Of a DNA stretch of 36,866 nucleotides, positions 27,623 through 36,866 are shown in pieces. Each line of letters opens with the position of its first letter. Positions within the stretch are counted from its first letter, which is position 1. The translations under genes were made by a program, and so were the position numbers. Below the pieces are notes generated by a model. That model was not told where the DNA came from. It worked only from the letters and a program-made list of their open reading frames with translations, and did not search any database. The DNA comes from Opitutales bacterium (GTDB lineage Bacteria > Verrucomicrobiota > Verrucomicrobiia > Opitutales > UBA953), in NCBI GenBank assembly GCA_007280935.1, contig QYQK01000050.1:1-36866 (forward strand), written 5' to 3'.

Positions 27623-28597
27623 ATGATCCAACTCCACCCCACACCCGCGACCAACCTCATCACCTCCGCTGCCGTGCTGCGCTCCGACGCCAACCGGCTC
27701 GCCGGCCTGCCCTTCGCTGCCGAACGAACCGGCGAAACCGAAACGGCAACGGAACCAGCCCGCTGGAACGAGCTCGATGCCCTGGGGCAATATATGTTTC
27801 AGGCCGGTCGCTGGACGCGGCTTGAAGCTGCGGATGAGCTGCGCCTGGGTCGCGGGATCAAAGCCGGGCGCAACCCCGACGGCAGCCTGACTCCGGAAGC
27901 CAACGCATGCTTCGACTTGCTCGTTAATTCGAATCTCCGGCTCGTTTACCATGCGGCCGCGCAACTTCGCCAACAACGCGACGAGATCTTAGAGCTGATG
28001 AGCGCGGGTAATGTCGGTCTCGTGGAAGCCGCCAGAGACTACGATGCCGACTTGGGCTTCCGCTTCAGTACCTATGCTTTCTGGAACATTCGCAGCCGGA
28101 TCCTGCGCGAACTTAATTCGTCTGGCCGGGCCGTCCATCTACCGCGCAATATCCATGAACAGCTCGCCAAATTACGGAAGATCGAGCACGAGCTAAGACA
28201 AAAACTCACCCGCGAGCCAACGGACAGCGAATTAGCCACGAGTTTGGGTTGCGACATCGAAAAACTCGCTTCCCTGCGGGCGTATCAGCAACACGGGCTT
28301 TCCCTCGATGCCCCCGTGGACCAAGACAGCGAACTGACCCTCGGACAACGACTCGTGGATGACACCGCGGAGACGCCGGCGGAAATCGCCGCTCGCACCT
28401 CTGATAACGAGCTAGTTCGCCTTCTACTTCGCGGCATTACCGAACGTGAAGCCGAAGTCCTCCGGCTTCGGGGAGGGATTGACTGTGAAGAACATACGCT
28501 CGAAGAAATCGGGCAAAAGTTCGGGGTTAGTCGCGAACGCATCCGACAAATCGAAGAGAAAGCGATGAAAAAGTTACGCGATCAGATTCGGAGCTGA
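27623..28597 (+). CDS. RNA polymerase sigma-70 family factor (regions 1.2, 2, 3, 4)
   Basis: DALGQYMFQAGRWTRLEAADELRLGRGIKAG; EILELMSAGNVGLVEAARDYDADLGFRFSTYAFWNIRSRILRELN; KLTREPTDSELATSLG; ITEREAEVLRLRGGIDCEEHTLEEIGQKFGVSRERIRQIEEKAMKKLRDQI. ATG at 27623 preferred over the TTG at 27590. Confidence 0.92.
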   Translation: MIQLHPTPATNLITSAAVLRSDANRLAGLPFAAERTGETETATEPARWNELDALGQYMFQAGRWTRLEAADELRLGRGIKAGRNPDGSLTPEANACFDLLVNSNLRLVYHAAAQLRQQRDEILELMSAGNVGLVEAARDYDADLGFRFSTYAFWNIRSRILRELNSSGRAVHLPRNIHEQLAKLRKIEHELRQKLTREPTDSELATSLGCDIEKLASLRAYQQHGLSLDAPVDQDSELTLGQRLVDDTAETPAEIAARTSDNELVRLLLRGITEREAEVLRLRGGIDCEEHTLEEIGQKFGVSRERIRQIEEKAMKKLRDQIRS

Positions 28598-28639
28598 ACC
28601 CAGCCTTGTCTCATAGAGGCAAAGGCTCACGATGAGTCC

Positions 28640-29956
28640 ATGTCCTCATTCCGCAGTCTGTTGAAAGCTGCTAGGGTTCTTGGCGGCGGCCTTTTCATTG
28701 CGGCATGCGGATCAGCCCAAGACCATGATCCGTTCGAGGATCCGCCCATCAACTACTCGAAGGCGACCCCAATTGATGCGGCCACCAAGGTCAATGCGGC
28801 GTTTCGGCTCAAGGCGGATGAAATTCGAAGTTGGCCGGCCCGTAGGCGTCTACGCTGGCTGCTCGAGCAATTGGATATTCCAGTCGAATCGCAGCTCCTG
28901 GTTTTCAGCAAAACGAGTATTCAACGTAAAATCATCAGTCCCGAAAATCCGCGGGTCTTATTTTTTTCCGATGAAGCCTATCTCGGCTGGGTTCCGGGAG
29001 GCGCCATGGAACTCGCGGTCTTTGATTCGACGCTCGGGCCCACTTTTTACATCTTAGATGCGCAAGAATCCAGCCCCGCACCGCTCCTTGCCCGTAGCGG
29101 GGAGTGCCTGCTCTGCCACAAGCGGCACGAGCATACGCCCGGACTGCGAACCCGCTCGGTTTTTCCCGACGCGAACGGCGAACCGCTCAGCGGCTCAGGA
29201 AGCGCCAACATCGAACCCTCCACCCCCCTGGCAGATCGCTGGGGCGGCTGGTATGTCACGGGCGTCGAAGGAACGCTCCGTCATCGTGGTAACGTCACTG
29301 GCAAGACCACGGAAGAGTTCGATGTTCCGGGCGCCAAGATGAGCCCCGCCCTTTCGACGCTTCAAGCCTTCTTCGATACCCATCGTTACCCACTTCCGAC
29401 AAGCGACATTGTGCCCATGCTCATGCACGACCACCAAGTGCATGTGCACAACGTCCTGGCCACCGCGAATCAAGACGCCCGCTTGGCCCTATATCGATGG
29501 CCGGCGATGCGCGCCATCTTAGGACTGCCAGCCAATACTCCGCCCGCGGGCTCTTGCCTCGTGGTATTCAATAGCCAGGCCGAAAAAGTACTCGATGCGC
29601 TTTTATGCCGAGACGAAGCACCCTTCCCGGCCGAGGGCATCAAAGGCAATGGCATCTTTGAACCGGCGTATGCCCGGACGCGTAAACCGGACCCGAAGAA
29701 TCGCTCCTTGCGCGACCTCGATCTCACGACCCGGCTTTTCCAATTTCGCTGCAGCCCCCTGATCTATTCGCAATCCTTTGCCACGCTCCCCAAAGAGCTG
29801 CGCGACATCATCCTGTTGAAATTATCTTCTGGCCTCCAAGCCGCCGAACCTCCGGCGAGCTTCAAGCATCTGCCCAAGGAAGAGCGCCAAGCCATCTTTG
29901 AAATCATTTCCGCCACCCTGCCCAATCTGCCGATTGGCTGGAAAAAGACGGAGTGA
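28640..29956 (+). CDS. Conserved-looking one-heme cytochrome-like lipoprotein of unknown function
   Basis: N-terminus MSSFRSLLKAARVLGGGLFIAAC with lipobox-like IAAC; single CxxCH (SGECLLCHKRHEHTPG, 29105-29119); His cluster MLMHDHQVHVHN. Confidence 0.65.
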   Translation: MSSFRSLLKAARVLGGGLFIAACGSAQDHDPFEDPPINYSKATPIDAATKVNAAFRLKADEIRSWPARRRLRWLLEQLDIPVESQLLVFSKTSIQRKIISPENPRVLFFSDEAYLGWVPGGAMELAVFDSTLGPTFYILDAQESSPAPLLARSGECLLCHKRHEHTPGLRTRSVFPDANGEPLSGSGSANIEPSTPLADRWGGWYVTGVEGTLRHRGNVTGKTTEEFDVPGAKMSPALSTLQAFFDTHRYPLPTSDIVPMLMHDHQVHVHNVLATANQDARLALYRWPAMRAILGLPANTPPAGSCLVVFNSQAEKVLDALLCRDEAPFPAEGIKGNGIFEPAYARTRKPDPKNRSLRDLDLTTRLFQFRCSPLIYSQSFATLPKELRDIILLKLSSGLQAAEPPASFKHLPKEERQAIFEIISATLPNLPIGWKKTE

Positions 29957-29964
29957 AGTCACAA

Positions 29965-29994
29965 AAAAGGCCGGACCCCACGGCCCGGCCTTTT
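29965..29994. terminator. Bidirectional intrinsic terminator between convergent genes
   Basis: aaaaggccgg...ccggcctttt 10-bp perfect stem with A/T flanks, between the + gene ending 29956 and the - gene ending 30015. Confidence 0.85.
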
Positions 29995-30014
29995 GGTAAT
30001 AACGGGTGAAAGAT

Positions 30015-30800
30015 TTACTTGGCCAGCGAAGCGAGCTTCTCGCGAATCGCGTCGGCTTCGATCTGATAACCCTTATCCTTAGGGTGTAAAAAGTCGGGCA
30101 TGACTTCTTTGGTGAGTGTGCCGTCGGCCTGAAGGAATTTCGCGCCGATATCGAAGTAATGCACCAGCTTGCCGTCGTCGAACTTCGAAATGATGGCATT
30201 CACGGCCTGATTCTTCGCACGACCTGGATTAAGCTTCGGGTCTTCTTTTTCGCCGCGGGGGAAGATGGCCAAGAGCAGAATCTTGGTGCCGGCGGAACGC
30301 TGATGGATTGCGCCGATGATATTTTTGATACCGGCCGCAATCTGCTCGGGGGGATTCTCGGCGACGCCGGCATTATTCGTCCCGATCATCAACACCACGG
30401 CCTTAGGCTTGATGCCTTCGAACTCGCCGTTCTCGACGCGCCATAGGACATGCTGGACGCGATCGCCACCGATACCGAAATTCACGGCTTTATATTGCGC
30501 ATACTCCTTTTCGAAAAGCGGCTTCTGATTATTCCAACCAGCCGTGATCGAGTCGCCCAAGAAGACCACCTGGGCTTCGCCTTTTTTCGCCTGCGCAAGA
30601 AAATCTTCGTGCGCCTTGGCGAAACCGGCATTCACCTTCCCGTCGGGCCCGAGCTTGGGGGCGGCCACGTCCGCAGGCTGGGCCGGGAGAGCAGGTGCCG
30701 CCGCCTTCTTGGGCGCAGCTTTCTTTGGAGCATCTGCGGCAAAAGCCGACGTCGCACCAAGCACGGATAAACTAAGGAGGAGGGAGGGAATGAATTTCAT
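30015..30800 (-). CDS. Secreted GDSL/SGNH-family esterase (PAF-acetylhydrolase-like)
   Basis: Signal peptide MKFIPSLLLSLSVLGATSAFAAD; AQVVFLGDSITAGW; NFGIGGDRVQHVLWRVENGE; VVLMIGTNNAG; PDFLHPKDKGYQIEADAI. Start at 30800, not the ORF-track 30971. Confidence 0.92.
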   Translation of the reverse strand: MKFIPSLLLSLSVLGATSAFAADAPKKAAPKKAAAPALPAQPADVAAPKLGPDGKVNAGFAKAHEDFLAQAKKGEAQVVFLGDSITAGWNNQKPLFEKEYAQYKAVNFGIGGDRVQHVLWRVENGEFEGIKPKAVVLMIGTNNAGVAENPPEQIAAGIKNIIGAIHQRSAGTKILLLAIFPRGEKEDPKLNPGRAKNQAVNAIISKFDDGKLVHYFDIGAKFLQADGTLTKEVMPDFLHPKDKGYQIEADAIREKLASLAK

Positions 30801-30903
30801 AGGGGTGATAGAGGGGACATCGAAAACGCCAACGGGTTCCCGCCCCGTCAAGGATTGACTCAGGAGGCTTGCCCATGCCCGTGAAAAGGCCTTATTTTGC
30901 GGA

Positions 30904-31311
30904 ATGAGACCCTCGCTTCGATTCGTCACGCCAGCCGAGGCCATTAAAGAAGAATATAAAGGGCGGACCAACTATTGGCTCTCCCGGCCTGGACTGACCG
31001 AAGCCAAGCAGCTCCAGATCTGCCAAGCGACCTTACCCTACGGCGAAGGACATAACTTCCATACGCACCCCGAGCTGGAGGAGGTCATCTATGTGCTCTC
31101 GGGCGAAGTCGAACAATGGGTTGAAAAAGAATTCCGCCTCCTGAAGGCCGGAGAAGTCGCACACATTCCCGCCGGAGTCGTGCACGCCACTTTTAATAGC
31201 TCAAATGCGGATGCAGTCATCTTGGCGATCCTCTCACCCGGCGAGAGCACTGGACCCTTCATGGTCGACGTCAGCGGCGAAGCCCCGTGGGACCAGATTC
31301 GGAAGCGATAA
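30904..31311 (+). CDS. Cupin domain protein
   Basis: LPYGEGHNFHTHPELEEVIYVLSGEVEQWVEKEFRLLKAGEVAHIPAGVVHATFNSSNADAVILAILSP; both cupin motifs. Confidence 0.88.
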   Translation: MRPSLRFVTPAEAIKEEYKGRTNYWLSRPGLTEAKQLQICQATLPYGEGHNFHTHPELEEVIYVLSGEVEQWVEKEFRLLKAGEVAHIPAGVVHATFNSSNADAVILAILSPGESTGPFMVDVSGEAPWDQIRKR

Positions 31312-31317
31312 AGTCGG

Positions 31318-31992
31318 TTACTTAAGTTCCTGAATCCGCACCTTACGGTACCAGACACGCTTGGCCTCATCCTGAAAACCGATGTGTCCATCGGCGGGGC
31401 GGTCTTTCATCGGTGAAGTATCGAGTTCGAGGACGATGGTGCGCTCCCCGTTGAAGTCTACCGAGAGATGGCGCTGCTTCAAGGTGAGCGTATAGCGGTT
31501 CCACTCCCCGGGTGTCTTCACCATGTTTTTGGACGGCGCCATGGCCCGGATGATTCCACCGCAATCATGATTGCCCGGCTTCGCGAGACCGAAGGTGTCA
31601 AGGATCTGCAGCTCGATGCCTTTCGCCACCGGATCGAGCGGATCGGCGACGCAGAAAAAGACCCCGGAGTTCCCGGTCGGTTCGATCTTAAATTCCAAGT
31701 CCAAGACGTAGTCGCGATACTTCCGTTCGGTAAAAATATAAGCATCGTAGCGCTGCCAGCCGGTTTCGCCCGCCCGAGGCTTAAGTGTGACCGTACCGTC
31801 GGCATCGTAGACCCAATTGCCCTTGGTCTTCCAGCCGCTGAGGTCTTGGCCATTAAAAAGAGCGGCGAAACCAACGGCCTCAGAAGCGGGGTGGGCGACG
31901 GCCGCGACCGCTGGACTGACAGGAAAGTTCTCCTTGGCGGCGGATCCGACCAACGGGAGGAGCAGGCAAGCGAGCAAGGCAAAGCGAGGCAT
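31318..31992 (-). CDS. Secreted DUF1080 (3-keto-disaccharide hydrolase-like) protein
   Basis: Signal peptide MPRFALLACLLLPLVGSAA; GFAALFNGQDLSGWKTKGNWVYDADGTVTLKPR; YRDYVLDLEFKIEPTGNSGVFFCVADP; GIELQILDTFG; GEWNRYTLTLKQRHLSVDFNGE; GHIGFQDEAKRVWYRKVRIQEL. Confidence 0.92.
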   Translation of the reverse strand: MPRFALLACLLLPLVGSAAKENFPVSPAVAAVAHPASEAVGFAALFNGQDLSGWKTKGNWVYDADGTVTLKPRAGETGWQRYDAYIFTERKYRDYVLDLEFKIEPTGNSGVFFCVADPLDPVAKGIELQILDTFGLAKPGNHDCGGIIRAMAPSKNMVKTPGEWNRYTLTLKQRHLSVDFNGERTIVLELDTSPMKDRPADGHIGFQDEAKRVWYRKVRIQELK

Positions 31993-32076
31993 ACCTACTG
32001 GGTAGCCGCCCCGCCCTTGAAGGCGAGCCTGCATCTTTCATTGAACTCCGCCCGATCTAATAATAAAGATAGGGCC

Positions 32077-34002
32077 ATGGGTCTCCCCGCCCGAACTTTC
32101 CTGTGCTTGCTGGTGGTAGCGAGCCTCTGCCCGGCGGCCCCGCCGGCCAACCTCGTCGTTGAAGGCGTCCCCGAGGCTCCCGCCACGCTTATCGCCGAAC
32201 TGGCTCCGTACATGAACCTCGGTGGCGCGAGTTTCCGCGGCTGGCATTCGACGCGTCGAGAGATTATCGTCTCCACCCGCACCGGCGATGCCTCCCACCT
32301 CCACCTAGCGGCCGCTCCGTTAGCGAAGCGGTTACCGCTAACGCATGGAGTTGAGCCGGTGAAGAGCGGCTGGATGCAACCTGGCGGTAAACTTTTACTC
32401 TACAGCGTCGACGTGGGCGGAAGCGAAAATTTTCAGCTCTACCTTCAGGACACCGAAGACCTGAAAGCCAAGGCCATCCTGCTGACCGACGGCAAGTCGC
32501 GAAACACCGATCCCGTTTGGTCCAAAGATGGTCGCTCCATTGCTTACGCGTCCAATCGACGGAACGGCAAAGATAGAGACATCATCGTCGTGCAGGCCGA
32601 TGCGACGCATACGGAAAAAATCCTGCTTTCGCCACCCTCAATCGGCTGGGCACCAGTGGAATGGTCCCAGCAAAACAATCAGCTCCTCCTCCGCCAGTCT
32701 TTTGGCCTGAATGAAACGCGTCTCTGGCTCGCGGATATCCAGACGCAGAAGCGCACGCCAGTCACCCCAGGAAGCGGGCACGATTATCTGACGCAAATCG
32801 CCTTCGGAGAAAACGATCAAGCCGTGTATGCTTTATCGAATCATGATTCGGACTTTCTGACGCCCACCCGCGTCGACGTCACCACGGGGGAAATGCGGCA
32901 AATAGACCCTGCCCAAAAATGGGACGGCGAAGAGTTGACCCTTTCAGCCGACGGAAAAATCTTAGCTATCACCGTCAACGTGGAAGGCTTCTCCGAAATC
33001 CACGGTTGGGAAATCCCCTCCCTCCGCCCCGTCGCGGTGCCTAAAATCAAAGCAGGTATCGTGAGCAACCTTCTCTTCCGGCCGCAGAGCCATGAGCTTG
33101 GTTTTACCTTAAAAAGCGAGGATTCGGCGAGCGACACCTGGTCCGTTGACCTGGACTCCGGCAAGACCACGCGCTGGACGGATCGGACGACGAAACCAAA
33201 AAAAATCATCGAAGCGATTGAGCCCACGATTATCCGCGTCAAGAGCTTCGACGGCGTCAGCGTTCCCGCCTTGGTGTACTACCCTGACCCTAAAAAATTT
33301 CCCGGGCGCCGGCCAAGTCTCATGATGGTACATGGCGGACCCGAGGGACAATCACGACCCGGCTATCGGGGTAGCCTCCTCTATTACCTGAACGAGTGGG
33401 GCGTGGCCTTGGTCTATCCGAATATTCGCGGCTCCACTGGCTACGGAAGAAAATACCTCAACCTGGACAACGGTCTTCTGCGCGAAGGGGCGCTTCGCGA
33501 CATTGAAGCCATTTTAGATTGGACCGCCCAGTCGCCCAGGCTGGATTCGCAAAAAATCGCCGTCGCGGGCGGGAGTTATGGTGGCTACGTAAGTTTAGCG
33601 TGCCTGGTTAATTTCCCGATGCGCTTTCGCTGCGGCGTGGATGAAGTCGGTATCGCCAACTTTGTTACCTTCCTGCACGATACCTCTGATTACCGACGCG
33701 GGGCGCGCCGTTTAGAATACGGCGACGAGCGTAAACCCGAGATTCGAGCCTTCTTGGAAAAGATCTCCCCGGCCAATCATGCCGATAAGATACGTGCGCC
33801 GCTCCTGATTATCCAGGGGAAGAACGATCCGCGCGTGCCCGTTACCGAAGCCGAAAGGATGCGAGATGCCATCAGGGCCCAGGGCGGGACCGTCTGGTAT
33901 CTCATGGCCAAAGATGAGGGTCACGGTTTCAGTAAAAAATCGAATATAGATTTCGGATTCCAGACGACGGCGCTTTTCTTGCAGGAATTCTTAATAAAAT
34001 AA
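32077..34002 (+). CDS. Secreted S9-family prolyl oligopeptidase-like peptidase
   Basis: Signal peptide MGLPARTFLCLLVVASLCPAAP; WD/TolB-like propeller; catalytic GGSYGGYVSL, IQGKNDPRVPVTEAERM and KDEGHGFSKK. Start at 32077 rather than 31468. Confidence 0.95.
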   Translation: MGLPARTFLCLLVVASLCPAAPPANLVVEGVPEAPATLIAELAPYMNLGGASFRGWHSTRREIIVSTRTGDASHLHLAAAPLAKRLPLTHGVEPVKSGWMQPGGKLLLYSVDVGGSENFQLYLQDTEDLKAKAILLTDGKSRNTDPVWSKDGRSIAYASNRRNGKDRDIIVVQADATHTEKILLSPPSIGWAPVEWSQQNNQLLLRQSFGLNETRLWLADIQTQKRTPVTPGSGHDYLTQIAFGENDQAVYALSNHDSDFLTPTRVDVTTGEMRQIDPAQKWDGEELTLSADGKILAITVNVEGFSEIHGWEIPSLRPVAVPKIKAGIVSNLLFRPQSHELGFTLKSEDSASDTWSVDLDSGKTTRWTDRTTKPKKIIEAIEPTIIRVKSFDGVSVPALVYYPDPKKFPGRRPSLMMVHGGPEGQSRPGYRGSLLYYLNEWGVALVYPNIRGSTGYGRKYLNLDNGLLREGALRDIEAILDWTAQSPRLDSQKIAVAGGSYGGYVSLACLVNFPMRFRCGVDEVGIANFVTFLHDTSDYRRGARRLEYGDERKPEIRAFLEKISPANHADKIRAPLLIIQGKNDPRVPVTEAERMRDAIRAQGGTVWYLMAKDEGHGFSKKSNIDFGFQTTALFLQEFLIK

Positions 34003-34105
34003 GGTAGACCCGGGGGTGGCTTTATGATTTTAAATGAAGGCGCCCCGTTAATTTTGTAAGTATTTAGCCCTCGCAGGCCGGTAGGGCGCTGCGTTATTTT
34101 AACCC

Positions 34106-34127
34106 TGCGCCTAACCCCTTAGGCGCA
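34106..34127 (+). promoter_or_regulatory. Leader hairpin 14 nt upstream of hppA start codon
   Basis: tgcgcctaa-cccc-ttaggcgca: perfect 9-bp stem, 4-nt loop; ATG at 34142. Confidence 0.5.
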
Positions 34128-34141
34128 CCCCACATTCTATT

Positions 34142-36574
<2,433 letters not shown>

Positions 36575-36592
36575 CCAAACTGGCCGACGGCC

Positions 36593-36627
36593 AAGAAGGG
36601 CTCCCCGTCCGGGGAGCCCTTCTTTTT
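36593..36627 (+). terminator. Intrinsic terminator of hppA
   Basis: aagaagggctcccc-gtcc-ggggagcccttctt perfect 14-bp stem followed by ttt. Confidence 0.93.
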
Positions 36628-36843
36628 ACCAGTAAATGGCGGGGTTATATTATTTTAAACACCTCCGGCGACCCGCTGGACAACCCTCGGTCGCCGGGCA
36701 TAGTAACGTCTTCGAGCAGTTCTCCGCCCACCCCAGCGTCCCTGTCCGATTCCTCAATTCCTTTGCTCACCATTCCAGCCGCGCGCCGTTTTCCCACGGA
36801 CCGCACGGCAGGGACACCCTCTCTTCTTCTTAAAAACCAAACC

Positions 36844-36866
36844 ATGAAACGCCACTCTGCCTCTCC
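36844..36866 (+). CDS. Possible start of a further gene (MKRHSAS...), truncated by window end
   Basis: ATG AAA CGC CAC TCT GCC TCT at the window edge; too short to identify. Confidence 0.25.

Noticed and set aside
36645-36845. 66-aa minus-strand ORF and 65-aa plus-strand ORF after the hppA terminator
   Set aside because: Overlapping each other, no motifs, no ribosome-binding site; more likely the leader of the gene starting at 36844.

Overview
The window looks like a chromosomal region from a Planctomycetes/Verrucomicrobia-type bacterium. This is inferred from its PSD1 (PSCyt1/DUF1549/DUF1553) and DUF1501 genes; no rRNA is present to confirm it. Gene order: a xylose operon (xylA, then a xylB truncated by the window edge and missed by the ORF track), panC, an EamA-like permease, a long coiled-coil protein with a C-terminal NYN/PIN-like nuclease domain, a ThuA-like protein, a secreted protein with 60-bp (20-aa) tandem repeats, a DUF1501 gene with three consecutive giant PSD1 paralogs, glycerate kinase, a four-gene minus-strand cluster (sulfatase, lactonase, PSD1, DUF1501), a divergent sigma-70-family factor, a one-heme candidate lipoprotein, a GDSL esterase, a cupin, a DUF1080 protein, an S9 peptidase and a divergent membrane-bound pyrophosphatase. 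I saw no CRISPR array, tRNA, rRNA, transposase or phage gene. The items most worth follow-up are the coiled-coil/NYN protein, the PSD1 triplet with its unusual Ala/Lys/Met-rich C-terminal linkers, the 20-aa repeat protein, the one-heme lipoprotein next to an unusual sigma factor, and the divergent pyrophosphatase with mutually exclusive hairpins just upstream of its start codon. I found no clearly new multi-gene system; these are candidates.
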